This document shows positions 24,300 to 34,298 of a stretch of 64,000 nucleotides of DNA, piece after piece; position 1 is the stretch's first letter; each line of letters opens with the position of its first letter. The position numbers were made by a program, and so were the translations under genes. This DNA comes from Helichrysum umbraculigerum (Eukaryota; Streptophyta; Magnoliopsida; Asterales; Asteraceae): NCBI GenBank assembly GCA_949592205.1, contig CATIUR010000003.1:155686759-155750758 (forward strand), read 5' to 3'. The notes beneath the pieces were generated by a model that made no database searches, was not told where the DNA came from, and worked only from the letters and a program-made list of their open reading frames with translations.

Positions 24300-25920
24300 A
24301 ACGGTTCACAGGAGAACAAAAGGAGGAGGAGGAAGGGAGAGCATGGACTATTTTGCAATTGTAACAAAGTTTTGGACCTGACCGAAAAATTGCTCAAAAA
24401 ATTGTTCAAAAATTGTCAAAAAAAAAAAATTCAATCAACAAACTTCTAATATTAAAAGATTCTGTCAAAAATGCTAAAAAAGATAAGATCTGGTAAAAAT
24501 ATACAAGTTGCAGTAACCATGTAATATTAATTTTTTAGATTTAAGAATAAAACCAATATTTACATAAGATGCAGTAAAATAAGTATAAGTAGTTTTTTTA
24601 TTTGAACACATAAAATACCAAAACAACATAAGATGCAGTAACAATATACAAGATGCAGTAAACATGTAATATTAACTTTTTAGATTCAAGAATAAAATCA
24701 AGATTAAATAAGATGCAGTAAAATAAGTATAAGTAGGTTTTTTATTTCAACCCAAAAGATGCAGTAAACATGCATGTAATATTTTACATTCAAGAATAAA
24801 ATCAAGATATACATAAGATGCAGTAAATAAGTATAAGTAGTTTTTTATTTCAACACATAAAAAGCTGAAAACAACATAAGATACAGTAACAATATACAAG
24901 ACACAGTAAACATGTAATATTTTAGATTCAAGAATAAAATCAAGATATACATAAGATGCAGTAGATAAGTATAAGTAGTTTTTTTTTTATTTCAACATAT
25001 AAAAAACTAAAAACAACGTAAGATGCAGTAACAATAAACAAGATGCAGTAAAAAACTATTTATATACATTAAATAAGTACTACTACAAATATACATTAAT
25101 TGAATGTAAGATGCAGTAACGCAAGATGCAGTAGAAAAATGCCGGATGCAGTCGATTTTTTTTAAGATCTAAAATGTAGATCTTATCTTAGTAACGCAAG
25201 ATGCAGTAGAAAAATACCGGATGCAGTCGATTTTTTTTCAGATCTAAAAAGTAGATCTACTTTTCAGATCTGGTTTTTAGATCTAGATCTACGAATTCTC
25301 AGATCTAGATCCTCTTAGATCTAATTGTTTTTATAAAGTAGTGGTGTTGTCAAGATGATGACGAAAGTGGTAGTGGCGGTGGTGGCGTGGAGCGGCGGAA
25401 GAAGATGGAGAAACATCACGGTTGGTTACGTCCGGTGAAAACCGGTTCACCAACGGTGGTGGTTCGCACCTCAAACTCTTCGGCCATAAAATACGCCATC
25501 GTTTCTCTGCATATTTTGTCCGATCACGAAGTCGATGGTGGTGGCGGTGGAGCGACGGTGGTGGTTGCGGTGTAGCGACAGTGGCGGCGGTGCAACGACG
25601 ATGGTGGCGGTGGTTGCAGTGGAGCGGCGATGGTAAACGATGAAGGTGGTGGTGGAAGGTGGTGGTGGAAGGTGGTGGTTTGTAGTGTGTGTGTTTTGTA
25701 GAGAGAAAAAAAGAGAGTTTTGTATGTGTTTTTTTGTGAAAAGTGAGAAAAATGATGCTGCCCAAAATCTGACCCTTCCATCTGATTTACACAAATATTG
25801 CAATTTAGTCCCTTGGCCCAAAATTTTTGCAAAATGGTCCCCGTGTGACTTGTCATGATATGGACCATTATTGATGAAGATAATGAATGGTCTGGATCAC
25901 CTTGCCCTCCTTAACTACCA
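24300..25920. mobile_element. Element A: repeat unit with an ATGCAGTA array and GGTGGN-rich sequence
   Basis: The left part contains AAAGTTTTGGACCTGACCG (24368-24386), echoed as AAACTTTTGGATCTGACCG at 53146-53164. An array of AAGATGCAGTA words follows (24560-25225), then a GTGGCGGTGGTGG-rich block (25365-25680) that may be captured coding sequence. The right part carries phrases such as CCCAAAATTTTTGCAAAATG. Several overlapping open frames cross the GC-rich block on both strands, but they are low-complexity and unlike any family I know. It appears related to the larger composite at 53025-58302. Ends are approximate. Confidence 0.45.
24560..25225 (+). repeat. Degenerate ATGCAGTA tandem array
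   Basis: More than a dozen copies of AAGATGCAGTA or close variants are spaced irregularly. They are often followed by AATAAGTATAAGTAGTTTTT and a stretch containing AAGAATAAAATCAAGAT. At 25135-25260 a second unit, GCAAGATGCAGTAGAAAAAT, is repeated with short palindromic AGATCTA sequences. Confidence 0.75.
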
Positions 25921-26230
25921 TGTCCCTCTGATCTCAAATCAATTAATTAATGGTTCAAATCTATTTTTCATGTTGCGTTTCTTTTAAGTGTACGGTGTCG
26001 TGTTTCTTTTAAGTGTATGTATCGGTTAAATTGTGCAGAGGGAGTACCTTCGTCAAATTGGATTAAACAAAGTTTGTTAAAAAATAATGCTATAGAATGA
26101 GAAAATATAAGTGTTTAATAAAAAAATATAAAAAATATATGTAAATATATGTAAAGTTCATAAATATGCATGTAAACGTAACAATTCACGTATAAATGTT
26201 ATTTAATATTCATATTATTGACAAACAAAA
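25921..26230. other. Intergenic spacer
   Basis: AT-rich, with short imperfect duplications (TTTCTTTTAAGTGTA at about 25978 and 26004). No gene seen. Confidence 0.4.
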
Positions 26231-26655
26231 AATTGTTATTTAAACCCTAAACCCTAACCCATAAACCCTAAACGCTTTAATAAATCCTAAAACCTAAGCA
26301 TACTAAAGCCTAAACCCTATTAAACCCTAACCCCTACTAAACCCTAAATCCTAAACCCTACTAAACTCCTACTAACCCCTAATCATAACCCTAAATCTAA
26401 ATTATAACAAAATAGTAACATATGTGTTTATAATTTGTAAAACCCATCAAAAAATGAAAAAAAAATAAACTCGTCGAAAGTATGCCTTGAGCGATCTTAA
26501 ATCGAAGAGGAGAAAACGCTGAATTTAATGGTACAATTTTCATAATTTTCAACTTGTCGTTTGTGAGATAATTTGTTTTAGGGGTAAATGAGTTTTCTTT
26601 GTACACGTGACGTATTCTCATTGGTACTTCAATGCTTTCATTAAATTCTCATGAA
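26231..26655. mobile_element. Half copy of the telomere-repeat MITE (copy 3)
   Basis: Starts within CCCTAAACCC-type repeats (26240-26400) and continues through the same right arm as copies 1 and 2: AAACTCGTCGAAAGTATGCCTTGA near 26470, AAAACGCTGAATTTAATGG near 26515. The left arm is missing and the right terminus is eroded near 26655. Confidence 0.7.
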
Positions 26656-26744
26656 GTGCATTCCACAAAAATATGGTGCACCTTAATTTGGTTTGATGAG
26701 ATGTATGGTTAGATCAACAATTCCCCATTCCCCCAAATTGTACC

Positions 26745-28863
26745 TATAACACTCCTCATTTCAACAACACAATTATAATAACAATTGTGACTCGGAAGCG
26801 TATATTTAAAACATATATCATATAAAATCTACATAAATTAGTTTTCTTCAAACACAAACTTTACAACATAGGTGTTATATAATTCCAAAGACACTTTGAT
26901 TTTATCAAATCAAGATCAGAGTAAACGCTCATTTCTCAAACATTCCATTCCAGTGTCATCTTCTTGCCCACCCTTATTATAATCAATCCTGCAAGAAGTT
27001 TTAATGTGGGGGATTAGCTCAAAGCTAAGTGAGTAAATCAATAAACAATGGTCCAACTTAGCATAACAACTTTGTGCACAATAACTAACCATATGCACAC
27101 AACACACATGTTTACAACTTATCCAATCACAATCAACTGGCGTCAATGAGGACCGGTGGTTCTTGAGGTACCACCCTCTCAAAGAACACTTTAAAACCAC
27201 TGCAGGCCCATACAGAGGTTTAACCGACTACTTGGTGCCATAACTCAAATAACACAGGCTACGACAATAATACTTGTACTAAGACCCTGTGTTATCCAAC
27301 CAATAGCAAACCCAAGCCCAGCCCAGATGTCTGTTGGCCTCTGAATCAACCGGTGCCCAAAGGCAATACAACAAGTGATCACATAGCTACAAACTCATCA
27401 TGTATCATATCAGACTAACAGTCTATCAACAGTATTATTATTCAACCAAAATAATCATGGCAACCAAAACAATAATACTACGTTTACCCGTTGTAACCAA
27501 ACCTGTTACAACTAAATCACACTGAGGTTTATAGATCCACTCACCGAATACCTCAGTCGTCCACTCAGTAGTCTAATGTCAGTGAGTCCTTCTGTTTATC
27601 TGAAAACACAACAGAACTACACAAGTTAGTCATTTGTCCCAGTGTAGATATAACATCATACAATTGTAATTATATCAAACAACTTATTACTAACTTGTAT
27701 TAATTCAACATTCATCATTTCAAGATTATGAATAACCACTTTAATCATCACAATTCACAATCACTTATCAAATTATGATCATTAGGATCACATTCTCACC
27801 TTTTTCCATCTTAATCATTGTTAAGTAATATAATTAACCCATTAACAAGATTATTAGCATCTAACATCAACACTTCATCAAACTCATCATTATCAACATA
27901 ATCAATTGATACATCATCAATTCTAGCTTAGAAATCATTATTCATGAATAATCAAGTAAACTCATAACTTTATTCATGAACATATCTCAATTTCATCATT
28001 TCTAGTTTAGGGTTTCGCTTATAATCATCATTTAAACATCAACTAACTATTATATCATAACCACAAGTTTAATTTCATGATAATCAACTAAACCCACAAC
28101 TTTTATCATGATCATAATTCAATTACATAATTTCTAACATAGGGTTTCCATTATAATCATGAAACTAACATCAACTAACACTTCTAACATAGTTACAAGC
28201 CTCAATTTTCATCTCACTCATCATATCACCCATGATAATCATGAAAATCCTCATAATCCACAAGAACACTAATCAATTTTACCAACTCTAGCTTCCTTAA
28301 TGCTAATCATCATCATTAATAAGCTCAAACAACATCAATTTAGCAAAACCAAACCCTAATTTTGGATTTGAACTTACCAATTTGAAAAACCCCAAATTCT
28401 AGGTTATAAAATCAAGAACACATGATCATACCTTGATTATAATAATGATAGAAGCTTGAATTCGAGTTAGAAGCTTCAATTTGATGTTTCCTCATGTTCT
28501 TGATAATTGAATTAGGGATATATGTGTGTATGTATGTTCGTACGTATGTATGTATATAGATATATGATGAAAAATAACAAACCGACTCAAAATATTAGTC
28601 TATCATATAAATGGTTAATTTTCATTCCCCGTACTTATCATTGTCTGGAACTTAAAAACCATTTACGGGGAAACATTATTTTATTTTACCATGAACTGAA
28701 TTAATTTAAAACAATCAATAATTTATTAGTCACAATAAATTATTCTACTATTTTCTTCTTTTATTTTAAATTAACACAACGTACTTATTTTCTGACACAT
28801 TAAATAATAACGCACCGTCAGAAAATATTTTAATACTACCAGACCCGAGGAATGGATGTTACA
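26745..28863 (-). mobile_element. Solo LTR, gypsy type, 2119 bp
   Basis: Read on the minus strand it begins TGTAACATCC and ends GGAGTGTTATA. It is flanked by a perfect 5-bp target duplication GTACC (26740-26744 and 28864-28868). The first part on the minus strand (CTCGGGTCTGGTAGTATT, then TTTTCTGAC) matches the LTR of the LARD-like element at 5977. No internal region remains, so it is the product of LTR-LTR recombination. Confidence 0.9.
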
Positions 28864-28879
28864 GTACCACTTCCCTCTT

Positions 28880-30440
28880 GATCATGCCTGATGTGTAAAA
28901 TCTAGTTATAAAATTAAACAAATAAATACTGAAACTTAACTATTACACAACTGAGGTAAGTATACCCTATCGCTTATAATATAGCTACAATAAGTCTAGG
29001 TTCGTTCCACAGGAAATGTGAATTGAATACTTAAAATATAATTAATTTAAATACAGAAAAAGACTTGGGTTTGGTGTAACCGAATTGTTACTTTGCTTAA
29101 ACTACTAAAATATAAACTCAAAAATAGTTAAATTTAATTTATTAAGCTTTATCAGATATTAAAAATGACACTTACTTGAACTAGCTCACTAATGATTTTG
29201 GGTTGTGTAATAAAACCAAGTTATCTAGCAATCAATGATCATCTTAATTTAGATCAGGGTTAACGTTCGCCATGACCTACACATAAATCTTGATTAACTC
29301 ATTAATAATTTAACTTAATGAAAGACATTCGCCAATATCATCACCTTATACATTTAAGTTTAATCATTTAACTTATACCAAATCTGCGTTCGTTATCATT
29401 GGATTACTCATACATAGACATATAATTAAATAATAAAATAACTTTGTGACAAACGTTCGCTATAGCCACTAATTAAATCATTAACAACCTTCAATAATAT
29501 AATAAAACTTAAACACATAATAGTTTCAATTAAACATTAATTAAATTGCAACAAACATAATTTATTTAAGTTGAATATATGAATCTTAATTAAACAAGGT
29601 TAGCGTCCACTTATCCTAACCTTAATTTCAATTCATTAATTTAAGATTTAATCTATGTGAATAACTCCCGTCAACTTCACCAACTTACACATTCAAGTTT
29701 AAATGATTATCTTATTTAATATCTGCTTCCGCAATCAATTAACAATTATTAATAGACAAATAATTGTGATAAACTATTATTATGAAAAAAGCTCCCGTTA
29801 AATTGATCATATAATAATTTACCAACAAAATAAATCAATTAGTTCACGATTAAACAAAAATAATTCAACATAAACATCAAAAGATAACAACCCTAATCAT
29901 TAGATCACTTCATTCAAATGAGTGCAAAGAAATTTAGCTACTCATAATCATTATAAAGTAAACACAAATAATAATTGAAAATAAAGTGAACATTATTATT
30001 TAAATAACTAAAAGAATGCAAACCAAATAATAATTGTGCCCTTACAATGACTTTGCGTAACCCTAACTCCTCTTGCTCCAAAAGCGTGTTCCTAACCCTT
30101 GAGAAAATCCTTAAAATTCAAATTTAAAGTTAAAAACCCAATTTTTGAATTTTAGATTCGTAGATGAAAAAGTTGTGTGTCAAATTCATAGGTAGAGGGC
30201 TGCTAATTATATTTTTTGTGGAACAAATCCAACCGGCGGCTCCATCCTTCAGCCGGCGGCTGAATTAAAATTTTCGTATCCAAGTTGAATTGCTCCACCG
30301 ACTTTCCACCGCCTCCATTTATTGCTTCTCGGATATTCTATACATACGTGCATCTAATCTTGAATTTTTGGCTACATGTTGACCGGCCCCTTTGACTTTG
30401 ACTTGGGCCATTTCTTGTTTCATTCTAGTGCAGCCCATTT
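28880..30440 (-). repeat. Dispersed repeat, copy D, opposite orientation to copy C
   Basis: The complement matches 21430-23080 block by block: ACCCTATCG and CACAGGAAATGTGAAT near 28970-29030, the AACGTTCGC series (29268-29830), the segment near 29830-30040, and AGCCGGCGGCT near 30235-30275. AT-rich and non-coding. The border on the right is approximate. Confidence 0.55.
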
Positions 30441-30880
30441 TCCTTGTATTTTTATTTCTTTCTTCTTCACGTTACTTCATCTTGGGCTTTAATAATAAAT
30501 GCCAGCCACATGCTATAGCTATATTAAGGTCTAGATACTTAATATTTGACCCCAACTATTAATTAACTCCACCGATTTATTTGTGACTCCAACCAATTTA
30601 ATTTTGTACTTAGCTCAATTTCTTCTTTGGTCCACTCGTACAGTTCAATAAATCTTCATTCTAATTTATTTTCTTTCGCGCAATCCATTTAAATCATCAA
30701 ACTCAACTATTTGAATACCTTTCTTCATTTCTTGTACATTTTCTTGTCTCAACTCATTTATATACCTATTTACAAATATTAACCAAATCAGTATCTATTA
30801 TTAAATAAATGCAATTTAAATATAATAAAAATCAAGAAATGTTATTAAAAAAATATAACATTATTTAATGTTATCAATGC

Positions 30881-30883
<3 letters not shown>

Positions 30884-30923
<40 letters not shown>
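30884..30923. repeat. (TA)20 microsatellite
   Basis: Forty uninterrupted bases of alternating T and A. Confidence 0.95.
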
Positions 30924-30928
<5 letters not shown>

Positions 30929-31099
30929 TAGGTTTATTGTCTGTAATTGTAACTTGTCACAAAATTTTTTTTTTATGCATCCATCTTAAAAATTTCGATT
31001 GTATGCATAATCGCTCCTATGGTATGTAGTCATCAACCTGAAATCGGTTATGTGACATCGGTTAATCCACTTCATACGCAACCTAAGTGCCATGGTGAA

Positions 31100-31540
31100 C
31101 AGTAATATAAAATTTGGCACAACATCTAAAATAAAAACATTACCCATAAACCCATTTTTTATGCGTAATGATTAAACGTCAAAACTTTAAAAGTTACTGT
31201 GTAAATATATACGAAGTATGAAATTAGGCACCTTAAATGTATCCATATACCTATTTTAGCATAGATATATAAAATTTGGCACAAAATCAAAAAATTAAAA
31301 CATTAAGCATAAAATAATAAAATTTCAGCATAATGAAACAACATAAAAAAAACTTTAAAAGTTATGGTATATATATACATAATTTGGTAGAGTAGTTGTA
31401 TATACTTAATTTAGCACAACTCTATAAAATTTGGTACAAAATAAAAACCCCTTTACACACTTAACTTAGGTTTTTGGCGTAATAAAAAATACATAAAAAA
31501 CTTTGAAAATTAATGTATATATATACACATGTAGTTTCTT
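31100..31540. repeat. Three-unit degenerate tandem repeat, about 160 bp
   Basis: TATAAAATTTGGCACAA or variants begin units at about 31106, 31268 and 31423. Each is followed by an A-rich part, AACTTTAAAAGTTA and a TATATATAC stretch. Confidence 0.65.
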
Positions 31541-32316
31541 TTAAATCACTTTATGAAGCTGATACGTACCAATAATATAAATAATAAATGTTTGCATTAC
31601 TATCTATATATGTTCCAAAATAGTAAAAAATAACAAGTAAAAATCATTAAACTTCAAATATGATTCTTATTTATTACTTTAAATCATTTATATATTAAAT
31701 ATATTCAATTAAACTTGTCTTGATTATACCTATCTTAATCTAAACTAAAAACATGTTGGGGGGACATTTTTTTTTTTTTTTTGAAACAAAGAGTAATTAT
31801 AGCTCTTAATAATTAATCATACCATATTTGTATTTTGTATACCTTATAAAAGTATAAAATTATAACTAATTATTTCTACTAAGATTAAACGCTTATCTTA
31901 AATATAATATAGGAAGCGGATTTATGGCATCCAATTTCAAAATTGAAGTCCAATCAACCAATCAGAATTAAGTATTTATCATTTTATTATTATTTAATTA
32001 TATTATTAATTTAGCAAACCAACGGATTTTCTCCTAATATTATTATTTTAATTCATACACTTATCACCTTCTAATTTAATTTAATTTAATAAATCTATTT
32101 CTATACATTATTAATTCGTTTAGCACCGCTATAAAACTTTCGCATAATTTTTCCAAAAACACATACCGTCAAACAATTTCCCGATATTTATTTTAGGAAA
32201 CTATTAAGATACTCAATTAAGATGGAGATGATCATTTTATCTTAGTTTTAATTTTAGTAATGAAACTTTGAAACTAAATTATTTATGATTGTATATAATA
32301 AATATGTACATATATA

Positions 32317-32345
32317 CTAGCCGTAATATCCCCGCTATGCAGCGG
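32317..32345 (-). mobile_element. Helitron 3' terminus, minus strand
   Basis: On the minus strand: hairpin CCGCTGCATAGCGG, then GGATATTACGG, CTAG and T. The arrangement is the canonical Helitron 3' end. A possible 5' end (minus TCTTAA after A) is at about 32944. Confidence 0.6.
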
Positions 32346-32661
32346 AGTATGACATTTTTGAATCGACGATAATTGTATATTATGTTCGTGCTTCATGGTA
32401 GTTTGCTTATATGTAGAGTTTAAGATTCAAGATACAATAGATAAAAAGTGAAGAATGTGAAAAATATATATTTCTATTGTAAAATAAAAGTTACACAAAT
32501 TATAAAAGGAATTGTTGAGTCTTACTTAAACAATTTTAAAAATAAAATAGGAATATACTTTATAAGCAGCTATAGATATATGTATATATGTGAGTGATTT
32601 ATCCGGCGTTGTGCTTCTTAAGGGCGGGGTGTTTGCATACCATTGAAATATGGTACCCCGA

Positions 32662-32685
32662 GGGGGGGGGGGGGGGGGGGGGGGG
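32662..32685 (+). repeat. Homopolymer of 24 G
   Basis: An unbroken run of 24 G in AT-rich DNA, flanked by GGTACCCCGA and TGTGGTCAGGGGTACC, so the two sides form a loose inverted repeat around GGTACC. Length may be imprecise because homopolymers are error-prone in assembly. Confidence 0.8.
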
Positions 32686-32945
32686 TGTGGTCAGGGGTAC
32701 CCTTCAAATGACTTTTTTTTATAAGTAAAGTGTTCATTATGAAAGTTAGTAGGATTTGTTGATTTAATAATGTCAAATGATGTGTTTAACAATCAAGTAA
32801 TAAAGTTATTATTTAATTATTATTGTTTATATACTTTTTTAATCCAATTAATTTAATAAAGAAACTCACGAATTTCATGAGGTTTCATAATTTGAGTAGG
32901 CTTCCAAAATTCTTTATTGTTAATTTAATTTATTTAATTTAAGAT

Positions 32946-33465
32946 TGCAATCGTAACTTTAGTAGGCTTACAAAATACTTATTGTTAATTTAATATTTAT
33001 ATTTTATTCCTATCATCCTTTTCTTTTAGTTAGTAGATTAATTAAGGGTTAATAACGATTTAATCACTTAAGTTTTATTTTTTTCGTTTTAACCACTAAA
33101 GTTTTATTCTCATGATTTAATCTTTGAAGTTTGCATAAACTTATGAGTTAGACCCATTAAACTTTAAAGGTTTAAACCGTTAAATTTTTGAAACTTAGAT
33201 GATTAAGCAATTGTAATTTTAGTAGGCTTACAAAATAATTATTGTTAATTTAATATTAATATATTATTTCTATCACCCTTTTCTTTTAGTTAGTAGATTA
33301 ATTAAGGGTTAATAATCATTTAATCATTGAAGTTTTATTTTTATTTTGTTTTAACCAATAAAGGTTTTTTATAATGATTTAATCTTTGAAGTTTGCATAG
33401 ACTTATGGTTTAACCCTTTAAACTTCAAAGGTTTAAACCGTTAAATTTTTAAAACTTAAATGATT
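32946..33465. repeat. Two-copy tandem duplication, 260-bp period
   Basis: The block with TTAGTAGGCTTACAAAATA, TTTCTTTTAGTTAGTAG and ATTAATTAAGGGTTAATAA appears at 32946-33205 and again, with scattered differences, at 33206-33465. A third partial copy of its start is at about 32893-32940. Confidence 0.75.
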
Positions 33466-33850
33466 AAATTAGATTTTAAAAAATTAACTAAATTTTAAAC
33501 TCGTGTTTTAAAAAATTATGTCAAGTTAACTTTAATGTAAAGGCCAAAATTAACTTGAAATTCATTTTGGGACAAACATAGTAATCAATATTAATAGAGA
33601 AATTGTAGAGATAATAAACAATATAATCATTACATTATATTACAACTTCTTATCTGATATTTATCGTCATTCTTCTACAAATATTGAAAATTTAAATCGA
33701 TACTTAATTATACAAATTTGAACCTTTATAAATAGAACAAAAAAAAATACATTAATCAAATTTTTACCCATTTATCAAAATACTGAAAATTTATCATAAT
33801 ATCATATTAATTGTAGATGGCCCATGTGTATACACGGGTGTGAAAGCTAG

Positions 33851-34298
33851 TAAATATATTTACGATTACGAAAAGTTAGTATATAAATATAAAGCATAAA
33901 TCAACTTGAATTATTGTAAATTAAATTTGTGATGTTAATTTAGATAAGCTTAACCATAACCCAAGATCATTCCTAACATTTTTAGATTCAAAGGAGAATA
34001 ATACCCCCGCAAAAATTGACTAATCTCAAGTTTTTCCATCAACCGGGTTCGCTCAATTTCAAACTTACCCGACCCGAACGACATCAACTCCCAAACCAAG
34101 TCCCAACCAACTCCTACTTACAAAGTGAACACTCCAAACACAGCACACACACATAACACATTGATATCTCCGCCATCTTCACTCCTAACCACCGAACTAA
34201 CCGCCACCCTACGCCACATCGGAAATATCGATACCAAACTAACTACTCCCTCCTCAAATACCCCCAAATTTTAAAACCCTAAGGTGCATTTTTCTTCA
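33851..34298 (+). promoter_or_regulatory. Upstream and 5' UTR region of FabZ
   Basis: AT-rich DNA changes near 34020 to a C-rich, G-poor stretch (34050-34298) typical of plant 5' leader sequence, including CACACACACATAACACA. No convincing TATA box was picked out. The region ends at the Helitron terminus at 33850, so little native upstream DNA is left before older transposon sequence. Confidence 0.4.

Larger units (their letters stand above)
30441..31895. other. AT-rich spacer with microsatellite and degenerate tandem repeat
   Basis: Contains the (TA)20 tract at 30884-30923 and a three-unit degenerate repeat at 31100-31540. No gene or clear element boundary otherwise. Confidence 0.45.
31896..33850 (+). 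mobile_element. Helitron-type region, possibly nested
   Basis: A plus-strand 3' terminus is clear: a hairpin CCCATGTGTATACACGGG near 33820-33838, then GTGAAAG, CTAG (33847-33850) and T. A candidate 5' end TCTTAAATATAATATAGG starts at 31896 after an A, matching the 5' ends of the two shorter Helitrons in this window. Between them a second, minus-strand 3' terminus lies at 32317-32345, so at least two elements are overlaid. No Rep/helicase gene is present. The outer limits are inferred. Confidence 0.45.

Noticed and set aside
25331..25868. Long overlapping open frames rich in His, Pro and Gly
   Set aside because: Produced by GGTGGN/CCACCN low complexity, open on several frames at once, with no recognised domain.
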